From: Deltaproteobacteria bacterium
GTDB taxonomy: Bacteria > Myxococcota_A > Polyangia > Polyangiales > JADJMO01
Assembly: GCA_016182965.1 (NCBI GenBank)
Contig: JACPFM010000098.1
Location: forward strand, 1 to 56,678
Direction: 5' to 3'
DNA: 56,678 bases
Part shown: piece by piece, positions 9,659 through 17,334 of the stretch
Numbering within the stretch: the first letter of the stretch is position 1
How the letters are laid out: each line of letters opens with the position of its first letter
Translations under genes and position numbers: made by a program
Notes under the pieces: model-generated
Seen by the model: the letters and a program-made list of their open reading frames with translations, nothing else
Databases searched by the model: none
Told to the model about the DNA's origin: nothing

Positions 9659-10012
9659 TCACGCCGTCGACTTGCGCACCGTCGTCAGCGCTTCGAGCTT
9701 CTTGCGACGCTCCGCGCTGGCGCGGCGCACCCGATAGAGCGCCCAGCCGAGCAAGAGCAGCGTGCCGACCGCCACGACGATCCAGATCGTCATCGGGCGC
9801 GCCTCGATGCGGCCGGCGGCGAGCGTGCCGCGCTGCGGGACGATCACCCGCTCGGAGGGGGCGCTCGTCGATGGGCTCGCGGTCGCCTCGACCTTCGCCT
9901 GCACGTCGTGCAGCGTCGTCGGCGGGAGCGGGAAGCTCATCTCCTTGAGCGCCGGGGCCGACGCGGAGCCGACGGCGGCGTCCTTGGCGCTGGGTGATGC
10001 AGGGGCGGCCAT
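9659..10012 (-). CDS. Small single-pass membrane protein, unknown function
   Basis: 117 residues. An AAAGGAGCGG Shine-Dalgarno sequence directly precedes the ATG at 10012, which strongly supports it as a gene. Residues 1-72 are soluble and Ala/Ser/Pro-rich, residues ~75-92 form one membrane helix (WIVVAVGTLLLLGWALY), and the tail is basic (RRASAERRKKLEAL). The charge distribution places the long N-terminal part outside and the basic tail in the cytoplasm. It sits about 95 nt downstream of accA on the same strand, separated by a repeat array. I do not recognise the family. Confidence 0.65.
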   Translation of the reverse strand: MAAPASPSAKDAAVGSASAPALKEMSFPLPPTTLHDVQAKVEATASPSTSAPSERVIVPQRGTLAAGRIEARPMTIWIVVAVGTLLLLGWALYRVRRASAERRKKLEALTTVRKSTA

Positions 10013-10025
10013 CCGCTCCTTTGGT

Positions 10026-10106
10026 ATCGCGCCCGGGAGGGCGCGTCACGCGATCGCGCCCGGGAGGGCGCGTCACGCGATCGCGCCCGGGAGGGCGCGT
10101 CACGCG
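10026..10106. repeat. Three perfect 27-bp tandem repeats, each a hairpin, immediately after accA
   Basis: Units at 10026-10052, 10053-10079 and 10080-10106 are identical. Each contains the inverted repeat CGCGCCC-GGGA-GGGCGCG (7-bp stem, 4-nt loop). The array abuts the accA stop codon at 10107 and ends 13 nt before the next minus-strand ATG. It may act as stacked terminators or 3' mRNA stabilisers. The unit is a multiple of three, so copy number could change without shifting any reading frame. Confidence 0.85.
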
Positions 10107-11069
10107 TCACGCGCGCACGGCGCCGAGCGATCGGAAGCGCCGGTAGCGGTCGTCGACGAGCTCCTCCTCGGTGAGCCCCTCGAGCGACGCGAGGGCCTCG
10201 CGGAGCGCCGAGTCGAGCCGGCGCGCGGCGGCGTCCCAGTCCTGGTGCGCGCCGCCGGGCGGCTCCTCGACGATCTGGTCGATGACGCCGAGCTCGAGGG
10301 CCATCTGCGCCGTCGGCTTGAGGACGGACGCGGCCTTCTCGGCCTGGGAGCCGTCCTTCCAGAGGATGGACGCGCACGCCTCGGGCGAGATGACCGAGTA
10401 CCAGACGTGCTCGAGCGCCAGCACGCGGTTGGCGACGCCGAGAGCGAGCGCGCCGCCGGAGCCGCCCTCGCCCACCACGCACGCGACGACCGGGACGCGG
10501 AGCTTCGACATGACGAGGAGGCACTGGCCGATCGCCTCGCTCTGGCCACGCTCCTCGGCGCCGAGCCCCGGGTAGGCGCCCGGCGTGTCGATGAACGTGA
10601 TGACGGGCCGACCGAACCGATCGGCGAGCTCCATCAGACGGCGCGCCTTGCGGTAGCCCTCGGGGTTGGGCATGCCGAAGGTGCGGCGCACCGCCTCTTT
10701 GGTGCCGCGGCCCTTCTGGTGGCCGATGACCATCACCGGCCGCCCGGTGGGCCCGCGCGGGTAGCGCGCGAGCCCGGCCACGATCGCCGCGTCGTCGCCG
10801 AACGTGCGATCGCCGTGCAGCTCGATGAAGTCGTCGAAGATGCGCTCGAGGTAGTCGTGGAAGAACGGCCGCCGCGGGTGACGCGAGAGCTGCACGCGCT
10901 GCCACGGCGAGAGGTCGCGGAACAGCTCGCGCGCGAGCGACGCCACCTTCTCTTCGAGGCGGCGGAGCTCGGCGGCGTAACGGGCGTCGCCGTGCGCGAG
11001 CGCGCGCAGATCGCGCACACGCTGGCTCAGCTCTGCGATCGGTTGTTCGAACGGGAGGACGACGCTCAT
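10107..11069 (-). CDS. accA: Acetyl-CoA carboxylase carboxyltransferase subunit alpha
   Basis: 320 residues from the ATG at 11069, matching the E. coli protein (319). The N-terminal helical region (FEQPIAELSQRVRDL...) is followed by the biotin carboxyltransferase core: RPFFHDYLERIFDDFIELHG, GHQKGRGTKE, FGMPNPEGYRKA, FIDTPGAYPG and GEGGSGGALALG are family hallmarks. With AccD it transfers CO2 from carboxybiotin-BCCP to acetyl-CoA to make malonyl-CoA in the cytoplasm, the first committed step of fatty acid synthesis. accD, accB and accC are not in this window. A longer frame back to 11162 exists but adds non-conserved residues. Confidence 0.95.
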   Translation of the reverse strand: MSVVLPFEQPIAELSQRVRDLRALAHGDARYAAELRRLEEKVASLARELFRDLSPWQRVQLSRHPRRPFFHDYLERIFDDFIELHGDRTFGDDAAIVAGLARYPRGPTGRPVMVIGHQKGRGTKEAVRRTFGMPNPEGYRKARRLMELADRFGRPVITFIDTPGAYPGLGAEERGQSEAIGQCLLVMSKLRVPVVACVVGEGGSGGALALGVANRVLALEHVWYSVISPEACASILWKDGSQAEKAASVLKPTAQMALELGVIDQIVEEPPGGAHQDWDAAARRLDSALREALASLEGLTEEELVDDRYRRFRSLGAVRA

Positions 11070-11174
11070 CTCGGAACGCGCGTCTCTCGTACCACCGGAG
11101 AGACGGCTTCGCGAGGGAAACGCAGTGCGTAATGGCTTTCGCGCCGCGTCAACCCTGCGCAAACAGCCGCGCGG

Positions 11175-12959
11175 TCAGGGCTGCAGCACGAGCGTCGAGA
11201 CGCTCATCGCCGGCATGTCGTAGCGGAACGCGTTGGTCGCGACCGCGGCGAGATCGGCGGCCGCGACGATCGCCGGCGTCGAGCCGGCGAGGCGCCACAC
11301 CTTCGCCTTGGTGAACGTCGTCGCGTGCGCCACCGTGATGCCCGCCGACCTCGGCGACGCGCTCTTGTTGATCGCGACGATCACCACGCGCGCGGGGCTC
11401 GCCGCGTCGATGCTGGCGTAGACCGAGGCGACCGCGTGGTCGCTCGCCTTGGCCGAGATGGACGTGTCGCCGAACCTGCCGCCGGCGCCGTCGTAGCTGG
11501 TGAAGACGCGCAACCCCGCGCGCGTGAACTCCTCGTTGTTGGCGCCCCACGGGCGCGCGTCGTGGAGGAACCACAGCGTCGCGAGCGTCACGCCCTCGCG
11601 GCCGAAGACGCCGAGCACGTCGGCGGTCGCGATCGCGCCGCTGATGTCGTTGCCGCCGCCGTAGTTCCACTCGGTGATCGCGAGGCCGGTGCCGGGATAG
11701 CGCGCGGCGATCTTCTCCTGGTAGCGCGGGATCAGGCGGATCGGCTCGTGGATCACGTCGTTGACGATCCAGCTGTCCTCTTGGTAGGTCGGGTCCCACA
11801 GCGATCGCGGCGCTTGTACGCGCGCGGCCGCGGCCGTCGCGCCGTACGTCGAGCTGATGCGCACCCCGCCGCCGCGCGCCTCCGGGTACCAGTGCAGATC
11901 GAGCCAGTCGATCAGCCGCTTGCCGGCGGCCGCCTCGGCCTCCTTCATCTTCGTCAGGTAGTACTCGGTGAAGTCTCCCTTGCCGGCGCGATCGGGCGCG
12001 TCCTGCAGCGTGGTGAAGCCCGCCCAGCCGTAGCTCACGAAGCCGAGCGTGCGGGCGCTCGGCCACGCGGCCTTCACGCCCTTGGCGGCGTCGATGTTGC
12101 GCTTGACCAGCTCGTCGTAGCCGACCTTCGCCGGATGGATCTCGGCGTGCGTGTCCGCCCAGAGGTCGGGCTCGTTGTCGAGCGAGAAGACGACCTGCTG
12201 GGTGCCCCATCCCGCCTTCACCCAGCTCACGAACTCGTCCTGGTAGACGTACGCGTCGGTGAGGTCGGGCGTCAGCGAGTACGCGCCCGACTTCGACGGC
12301 TTGTTCTGCTTGAAGCGCGTGGAGAGGTAGGTGCTCCCCGACTTGCGCACGTCGCCGACGCACGCGGGCGGTCCCGCGCCGCCGTCCCCGTTGTCGTTGG
12401 TGTCGGCGGCGACGTAGTCGACGATCGGCACCGTCGCGATGACCGCGTGGCCGCGCGTCTTCGCGTCGTCGAGCATCCCCTTGACCGCCCAGCCGGGTTG
12501 GTTCGGCCCCGACGGCGGCAGGAACGTGCCGTCGTTCTGGTAGCAGTAGTCGCTGCCCGCGTTGGAGCCGTTGTTCTCCCAGTTGTAGGCGGTGAGGCGG
12601 TTGCCCCCCGAGCGCACGATCGTCGGCCGGTTCTTCGCGACGTCGGCGGTGCCGTTGAAGCCGTAGATCAGCGGCGAGATCGCCCGCACGCCGACGTCGG
12701 CCCGGATGGTGAAGCGCACGTCCGTCGTGCCCGGATCGCCGGGCGTGACGATGGTGCCCCCGAGGTCGACGGGCGCGTCGGCCGGCGCGGAGTCGGCCCC
12801 GACATCGCCCGTCGCATCGGCCGTCGCATCGCCCGTCGCATCGGCCGTCGCATCGGCCGTCGCGTCGGCCGTCGCGTCCGGCGACGCCTGCTCGTCCCTC
12901 GAGGAGGAGCACGCGCACGACAAGGCGATCACGATCCACGCGAGGTCCCGCCGCATCAT
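11175..12959 (-). CDS. Secreted GH44-family endoglucanase/xyloglucanase lipoprotein
   Basis: 594 residues (alternative ATG 3 nt later). The N-terminus is a lipoprotein-like signal (C15 or C17), followed by a repetitive DATADATGD linker (~28-52). Residues ~75-594 match glycoside hydrolase family 44: the acid/base glutamate is E263 in SLDNEPDLW and the nucleophile E430 in ITEWNYGGG. WFLHDARPWG and a C-terminal beta-sandwich-like segment follow. GH44 enzymes cleave beta-1,4-glucan backbones (CMC, xyloglucan) with retention. Surface anchoring suits a myxobacterium degrading plant or bacterial polysaccharides. No CAZyme neighbours with a shared operon are visible. Start-proximal sequence overlaps a transposase relic on the other strand. 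Confidence 0.85.
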   Translation of the reverse strand: MMRRDLAWIVIALSCACSSSRDEQASPDATADATADATADATGDATADATGDVGADSAPADAPVDLGGTIVTPGDPGTTDVRFTIRADVGVRAISPLIYGFNGTADVAKNRPTIVRSGGNRLTAYNWENNGSNAGSDYCYQNDGTFLPPSGPNQPGWAVKGMLDDAKTRGHAVIATVPIVDYVAADTNDNGDGGAGPPACVGDVRKSGSTYLSTRFKQNKPSKSGAYSLTPDLTDAYVYQDEFVSWVKAGWGTQQVVFSLDNEPDLWADTHAEIHPAKVGYDELVKRNIDAAKGVKAAWPSARTLGFVSYGWAGFTTLQDAPDRAGKGDFTEYYLTKMKEAEAAAGKRLIDWLDLHWYPEARGGGVRISSTYGATAAAARVQAPRSLWDPTYQEDSWIVNDVIHEPIRLIPRYQEKIAARYPGTGLAITEWNYGGGNDISGAIATADVLGVFGREGVTLATLWFLHDARPWGANNEEFTRAGLRVFTSYDGAGGRFGDTSISAKASDHAVASVYASIDAASPARVVIVAINKSASPRSAGITVAHATTFTKAKVWRLAGSTPAIVAAADLAAVATNAFRYDMPAMSVSTLVLQP

Positions 12960-12965
12960 GACCCA

Positions 12966-12971
12966 AGCCTA
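12966..12971 (-). promoter_or_regulatory. Candidate -10 element TAGGCT, 6 nt before the GH44 start
   Basis: TANNNT hexamer on the minus strand, positioned so that the GH44 mRNA would be leaderless at 12959. There is no clear Shine-Dalgarno sequence and no clear -35. Confidence 0.35.
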
Positions 12972-13005
12972 CCCGCAGTCGAACGGCAAGATCGAACGCG
13001 CGTGA
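12970..13005 (+). pseudogene. Short relic of an rve-type transposase
   Basis: The plus strand reads YPQSNGKIERA followed by a stop. PQSNGKIER is the well-known motif near the C-terminal catalytic Glu of DDE integrase-core transposases (IS3, IS481 and IS21 type). Only about a dozen codons survive, so the call rests on one motif. An 11-C run follows at 13007-13017. Confidence 0.35.
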
Positions 13006-13022
13006 GCCCCCCCCCCCGGCGC

Positions 13023-13166
13023 GGCATCCCCGAGCACGGCCTCCTGCGGCTGCGCCGCGACGACTGCGGTCACGATCGGATCGTCGCCTTCTCGTGGAAG
13101 GAGGAGCCGCTCTCCTTCGTTTCAAAGCGACCCAGTGCACGCGACGCCGACGATGGGGCCTCGTAG
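13023..13166 (+). pseudogene. Decayed N-terminal zinc-binding domain of an IS91-type transposase
   Basis: The frame reads GIPEHGLLRLRRDDCGHDRI and then VAFSWKEE. This matches the zinc-binding start of IS91/IS801-family transposases, normally ...HGFLRVRCDDCGHDRLVAFSCK... followed by FCPSC. Here zinc ligands are lost (RRDDC for RCDDC, FSWK for FSCK) and the sequence then slips out of frame before a stop at 13164. No downstream Y1 transposase domain and no oriIS/terIS ends are seen. From 13167 to 13550 I see no confident gene, only a weak Asp/Pro-rich frame (separate entry). Confidence 0.5.
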
Positions 13167-13333
13167 ACGATCGATGCTGGACGCGAGTGCGCGCGGAAGC
13201 GCGGCGCGTCGGTGCGGGACGATCGCAGCCACCGCTCTCGGGTGACGTCGCGTCTGCGATCGCGCCTACGCGTGGACGTGCCGACCTTCGTCGTGCGTCG
13301 CGTCGGCGTGCTGATTCACGTTGCGGCTTCGGG

Positions 13334-13486
13334 GTGATCTCGCGGTTGCCAGTGCTCTGGCGTCCCGTGGCGTGCCGCGACGGCGAGCCGTCGGATGACG
13401 CGGGGCCTTCGCAAGATGCAGGAGCTCCTCCCGACGCGACGCCGCCGGAGGCGGGCCCGCCTCCGGACGACGAGCAGCCGGAATGA
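13334..13486 (+). CDS. Doubtful small Asp/Pro-rich ORF, possible lipoprotein remnant
   Basis: A GTG at 13334 opens 50 codons ending in a stretch rich in Asp, Pro and Ala (RDGEPSDDAGPSQDAG...). This resembles the post-Cys linkers of the lipoproteins elsewhere in the window, preceded by WRPVAC, a poor lipobox. No ribosome-binding site is evident. It may be the tail of a lipoprotein broken by the neighbouring insertion relics, or chance. Confidence 0.2.
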   Translation: MISRLPVLWRPVACRDGEPSDDAGPSQDAGAPPDATPPEAGPPPDDEQPE

Positions 13487-13550
13487 GAACCGGCGGCAGC
13501 GACGCAGCCGTCGCGGCGTGACCATGGCCGAACGTCCGACCCGCGCGCCG

Positions 13551-15503
13551 TCAGGGCGCCGTCGGCGCCGTCGTCGCCGCGCCCGCCGCCGGCGCCGGGC
13601 GCTGCACGCCGCGCTCGCTCTTCACGTCGAAGCAGCGCAGCGGCCGCTCCTTGCCCTTGAGCTTCGCGGGCGGGAGCTCGGCGAGGTCGAAGCGGTTGCC
13701 GAGGCGCGCCGCGGTGGTCTCGCTGACCACGATCTGCCCGGCCTCGGCGATGCCGCAGAGACGCGCGGAGGTGTTCGCGGTGTCGCCGATGACCGTGTAG
13801 CTGAGCGCTTTGCTCGAGCCGACGTAGCCGGCGACCAGCGGCCCGGTGTGGATGCCGATGCCGATGGCGAGCGCGGACTCGCCGCGCGAGAGGCGACGAC
13901 GATTGAGCTGCCCGAGCACGTCCATCATCTCGAGCGCCGTCTGCACGCTGCGGATCGGATCGTCGGGGTGGCTCACGGGCGCGCCGAAGAGCGCCATGAT
14001 GCCGTCGCCCATGAACTTGTCGAGGGTGCCCTCGTACTTGAACAGCACCTCGACCATCAGCTCGAAGTACTCGTTCAACATGTCGACGATGCCCTGCGGC
14101 TGCGCGCCGTCGGACATGCGGGTGAAGCCGCGGATGTCGCTGTTGAACACGGTGCACTCGTTGAGCTGCGAGCCACCGAGCTTCACGTCGAGCTTGCCCG
14201 CGATGACCTGCTGCGCGAGGTTCGGCGAGAGCAGGCGCGAGAAGCGCTCGCGGGTGACGATCTCGGACTCGACCTTCTTCGCCAAGAGCGCGTTCTCGAC
14301 GAACATCGACGCCTGGTGGGCGAGCGAGGTGACGAGCTCGAGCTCCTTCTGGTTGAAGACGGCGAGCTGCTCGCTGTCGAGCCAGAGCACGCCGAGGAGC
14401 GTGTCGTTGTGGATCAACGGCACGACCATCGCGGAGCTGATCCGGTTGAGGATCATGCTCTTGCCCTTCGAGCTGGCGAAGTCCATCGCCGCGTCGTTGG
14501 TGAGCACCGCGGTGCGGTTGGTCTTGACGTGATCGAGGATGGTCGACGAGACGACCACCGGCGCCTCGCCGCCCGAGCGACGGCGATTGCAGCGCGGCAC
14601 GAGGTTGCCGTCTTCCATCAGGAAGATGACGCCGCGATCGGCGCGCACGAACTTGAAGCACGCGGCGAGGATCTTCTGGATGACCGTGTCGATGTCGCGC
14701 TCGCCGACGAGCTCGCGGGTGACCTCGTACGCGATGCGCAGGCGCTCGTAGTCGTCGCGGACCGTCTGCGGGTCGTGGGCGATCTGATCGAAGGGCCCGA
14801 AGCCCTTCTGCACCGCGGCGATCTGCGTGCCGATGGCGCGGTTCTGGTCCTGCACCTCGACCATCCGGCTGCCGCCGGCGGTGATGTTCAGGTTCTGGGG
14901 AGGCTGCACCGCCTGCGGCGCGGGACCGAACGGACGAACGGGCGCGCCGGAGACCGCGGTGACAGGCCCCTGCCCTTGTGGCGGGACCGGAAGACCGGGC
15001 ACCGACGGGATTCGTCCGCCACCCATGCCCGGACCGCCCTGCCCACCCTGCGGCAGCGGAGGCATCGGATAGACGCCGGGAATTCCCTGACCGGTGGGCG
15101 AGCCGCCCGGCTGATAGCCAGCCTGCGGAACGGCGGCCTGCATGTGCGGCGCCGAGCCACCAGAGGGCTGCGCGAGCCCGGGACCGGGCGCGCCCGCGAA
15201 GGGACGCATGGGGGCGCCGGAGCCGTCGTCGAAGCGCGCGCGCGTGGACCCGAGGGCGATCTCGTCGCCGTGTCGGAGCGGGCGCTCACCCTGCACGCGC
15301 TCGCTGTTGATGTACGTCCCGTTCAGGGAGCCGAGATCGCGGAGGATCCACTGCCCGTCCTGCAAGAGGATGATGCAGTGCTCCTTGCTGACGATCTTGT
15401 CGAGCAGCTGGATGGAGTTGTTCGGGTGACGCCCGAGCGTATTGGTCGGCCGAAGCTCGACCGATTGGGTGCCGTCCGCGGTTGCGAGAATGAGTCGGGC
15501 CAT
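13551..15503 (-). CDS. FHA-GAF-class III adenylate cyclase
   Basis: 650 residues. FHA domain at ~22-90 (GRHPNN, SKEHC, SLNGTYIN); a Gly/Pro/Gln-rich linker at ~95-205; a GAF domain at ~245-405; then a short helix and a class III nucleotidyl cyclase domain at ~445-620. Metal-binding aspartates D456 (NSDIRGFT) and D500 (FMGDG) are present, as are the transition-state residues N577 and R581 (DTANTSAR). K496 fits adenine recognition, so the product is most likely cAMP. The protein appears cytosolic: a phosphothreonine signal (FHA) and a small ligand or redox cue (GAF) would jointly control cAMP synthesis. It is preceded by a candidate leaderless promoter. Confidence 0.92.
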   Translation of the reverse strand: MARLILATADGTQSVELRPTNTLGRHPNNSIQLLDKIVSKEHCIILLQDGQWILRDLGSLNGTYINSERVQGERPLRHGDEIALGSTRARFDDGSGAPMRPFAGAPGPGLAQPSGGSAPHMQAAVPQAGYQPGGSPTGQGIPGVYPMPPLPQGGQGGPGMGGGRIPSVPGLPVPPQGQGPVTAVSGAPVRPFGPAPQAVQPPQNLNITAGGSRMVEVQDQNRAIGTQIAAVQKGFGPFDQIAHDPQTVRDDYERLRIAYEVTRELVGERDIDTVIQKILAACFKFVRADRGVIFLMEDGNLVPRCNRRRSGGEAPVVVSSTILDHVKTNRTAVLTNDAAMDFASSKGKSMILNRISSAMVVPLIHNDTLLGVLWLDSEQLAVFNQKELELVTSLAHQASMFVENALLAKKVESEIVTRERFSRLLSPNLAQQVIAGKLDVKLGGSQLNECTVFNSDIRGFTRMSDGAQPQGIVDMLNEYFELMVEVLFKYEGTLDKFMGDGIMALFGAPVSHPDDPIRSVQTALEMMDVLGQLNRRRLSRGESALAIGIGIHTGPLVAGYVGSSKALSYTVIGDTANTSARLCGIAEAGQIVVSETTAARLGNRFDLAELPPAKLKGKERPLRCFDVKSERGVQRPAPAAGAATTAPTAP

Positions 15504-15510
15504 GCCTGCG

Positions 15511-15516
15511 ACGGTA
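15511..15516 (-). promoter_or_regulatory. Candidate -10 element TACCGT, 7 nt before the cyclase ATG
   Basis: TANNNT hexamer on the minus strand upstream of the ATG at 15503. The spacing predicts a leaderless or near-leaderless transcript; no Shine-Dalgarno sequence is present. Confidence 0.35.
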
Positions 15517-15683
15517 GGGAACGCACGGCCCCCCCCGGTGATTGCCAGACTACCGACAACGGCCCGCGCGACAAAGGGGGCCGCTGTCCCACTGGCGCGC
15601 AGGCTCTCGGGTCACGGCTGGCCTTGCCATTCTGCCGAGCGGGCGCATGGTGAGGACTCGGCCAGCGACCTGGGGGGGTGAGC

Positions 15684-16415
15684 ATGGCGATCGAAGACAC
15701 AGATCCATGGATCGAGCCATGGGTCGGGCGTGCGCGCCCCGCGCGGCTCGCCACCGACGACTCGGGCCTCGAGGGCGCGAGCGACCGCGGCACCGTCTCG
15801 GGCGAGTACCCGACCGGCGTGAGGTTCGAGCAGGCGTGCGCGGCGCCGGAGCGCGATCGGCAGATGTGGGCCGAGACGATCTGGCGCTTCGTGTCGCGCA
15901 CGAGCCTGGTCCACGGCCACTACACGCCGACGCCGAGTCCCGATCACTACCTCTTCCGCGAACGGGGCGGCGTCGTCTTCCTCGGCTTCGGTCCGCTGCA
16001 GCGGATGAGCCCCCGAGAGCTGCACCGCGCACGCCTGCTGCACGCGGCGGCGGTCCACGGCTCCGAGCGCGAGTTCGTCGAGCGGGTCGGGGCGCTGCTC
16101 CAACCGCGCTCGTGCCCCATTCGCGAGCTCGCGATCACCTTCACGCGGCTCTGCTTCCAGCCGCTGCTCCGGCGCCCGAGCCGCATCTCGCGCACGTTCG
16201 CCGCGCTGCTCGAGAGCATGCGGCAGACGGTCGACGTGCCGTGCACGCGGCGCGACGAGCGCTGTATGGGCACGGCCGACGTCCTGTTCGTCGCGCAGCT
16301 GCAGTGCGCGTTCTACTCGGTGCTCGCGCGGCTCGACGTCGCCGTCGACTACGCCGACGTGGAGCGCGCGTTCTGGCCCGACGTCGACGCGGCGATCAGA
16401 ACGCCTTGCCGATGA
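15684..16415 (+). CDS. Conserved-looking cytosolic protein of unknown function
   Basis: 243 residues from the ATG at 15684, chosen over the GTG at 15678 because a seven-G run sits 6 nt upstream as a ribosome-binding site. No signal peptide or membrane segment is visible. The N-terminus is Asp/Trp-rich (EDTDPWIEPWVGRAR), the middle has aromatic patches (HGHYTPTPSPDHYLF), and the C-terminal half is mainly helical and Arg/Leu-rich. I do not recognise a family or catalytic motif. Its last 20 nt overlap the end of the convergent outer-membrane gene, so the two transcripts are antisense at their 3' ends. Confidence 0.7.
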   Translation: MAIEDTDPWIEPWVGRARPARLATDDSGLEGASDRGTVSGEYPTGVRFEQACAAPERDRQMWAETIWRFVSRTSLVHGHYTPTPSPDHYLFRERGGVVFLGFGPLQRMSPRELHRARLLHAAAVHGSEREFVERVGALLQPRSCPIRELAITFTRLCFQPLLRRPSRISRTFAALLESMRQTVDVPCTRRDERCMGTADVLFVAQLQCAFYSVLARLDVAVDYADVERAFWPDVDAAIRTPCR

Positions 16416-17229
16416 TCGTCTTGAGGAGCCACTCGTGCGCCGCGGCCGGCCCGAAGCCGCGGCCGAAGGCGACGTTGACCTCCCACTCGTCTTCGTCGTC
16501 ACCGTGACCATCATCGGGACCATGGTGGGTGGAGTTGGCCTTCTCGGCGAAGTCCATCGCGACGAGCGCGAGGTGCTCCTGATCGCGCCACGGGGCGAGG
16601 CCTTTGTCGATGAGGCCGAGGCCCGCGTAGTACTCGACGCCGAGCGCGAACCCGAGCTGGGTGTTGATCCAGCCCTTGGCGCCCGGCTCGAAGTGCATGC
16701 GGAACCGCTCGGGGCCGGTGATCGCGTACCCGATGATCGGGTTGAAGCTCGCGAGCACCCAGCCGTCCTTGTAGCCGATGATCGGGCGCAGCTCGTTGGC
16801 CCACCCGTCGATCTCGATCGCGCGCGGCACGCGGCCGACCTCGACGTTCATGCCGAGCATGTAGTTCCGGGAGATGCGCTGCGGCACGACCATCTTCGCG
16901 CGCACCTTGAAGCCGCCGAAGTTCGCGCCCGCACCCGGCGTGTGGAAGCTCTGCAGGTAGAGGCCGAGCTCCAGCCACTCGGTGATGCCGACCGCGGGCT
17001 CCAGCGTCATGCGCGTCATGCGATCGGTCGGGACGTGCCCTTCCCACTCGACGGTCTTGGGCCCGCGGATCGTCTGGTTGGTGTGGAGCTCGACCGCGAA
17101 CTGGCCGGGCTTGTTCACCTCGGACTGGTAGACCTGGATTTCGAACATGTCCGTCGCTCGCGCCGAGGGAGCGGCGGTGATGACGGCGGTGGCGGCGAGG
17201 AGCGCGAGCGCGGGGACGAGTTTCGACAT
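16396..17229 (-). CDS. Outer-membrane beta-barrel protein with a His/Asp-rich segment
   Basis: 277 residues. A cleavable signal peptide ends at about ARA (23-25). The mature part consists of alternating amphipathic strands with no hydrophobic helix and ends in Phe (GKAF), the hallmark of BAM-inserted barrels. Near the C-terminus, residues ~235-248 (HHGPDDGHGDDEDE) form a His/Asp/Glu-rich loop that could bind divalent metal. Immediately upstream is a Fur-family palindrome. Together this suggests a metal-responsive barrel, for example for uptake or sequestration of zinc, iron or nickel; that role is inference. It overlaps the convergent gene by 20 nt and appears monocistronic. Confidence 0.75.
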   Translation of the reverse strand: MSKLVPALALLAATAVITAAPSARATDMFEIQVYQSEVNKPGQFAVELHTNQTIRGPKTVEWEGHVPTDRMTRMTLEPAVGITEWLELGLYLQSFHTPGAGANFGGFKVRAKMVVPQRISRNYMLGMNVEVGRVPRAIEIDGWANELRPIIGYKDGWVLASFNPIIGYAITGPERFRMHFEPGAKGWINTQLGFALGVEYYAGLGLIDKGLAPWRDQEHLALVAMDFAEKANSTHHGPDDGHGDDEDEWEVNVAFGRGFGPAAAHEWLLKTIIGKAF

Positions 17230-17235
17230 GACGCG

Positions 17236-17262
17236 CGATAATGAAAGTCGCTTTCATTATCG
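17236..17262. promoter_or_regulatory. Fur-family-type operator palindrome
   Basis: A 27-bp palindrome with 12-bp arms CGATAATGAAAG / CTTTCATTATCG around TCG. Its core follows the 6-6-1-6-6 architecture of Fur sites, with GATAAT and ATTATC as the outer hexamers, as in the classical Fur box. It lies 6 nt upstream of the ATG at 17229, so a bound repressor would cover the transcription start. Fur, Zur, Mur and related regulators share this style, so the metal cannot be named. The outer GATAAT could also serve as the -10 element. Confidence 0.65.
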
Positions 17263-17334
17263 GTGGATATGCCATCGGTCATGGACCAGGCGGGCCGTTT
17301 CGAAGCTCGGCCGGGCCGCGGTCGCTTGCGGTCG

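Noticed and set aside
9627..10103. ORF with VTRPPGRDR repeats downstream of accA
   Set aside because: It is a translation of the hairpin repeats in frame with no start signal, overlapping the better supported small membrane protein.
10026..10106. Possible CRISPR array
   Set aside because: The 27-bp units are directly abutting with no spacers, and no cas genes are nearby.
13094..13486. 130-codon plus-strand ORF across the transposase relics
   Set aside because: It changes character midway and has no start signal; only the last 50 codons resemble a lipoprotein linker, recorded at low confidence.
11149..14661. 1170-codon minus-strand open frame spanning GH44 and the cyclase
   Set aside because: It runs through two well-supported genes in a different frame and has an Arg/Gly composition typical of shadow frames.
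17236..17262. Palindrome interpreted as a terminator
   Set aside because: It lies upstream of a start codon, has an AT-rich symmetric Fur-like core and no U-tract, so an operator is the better reading.
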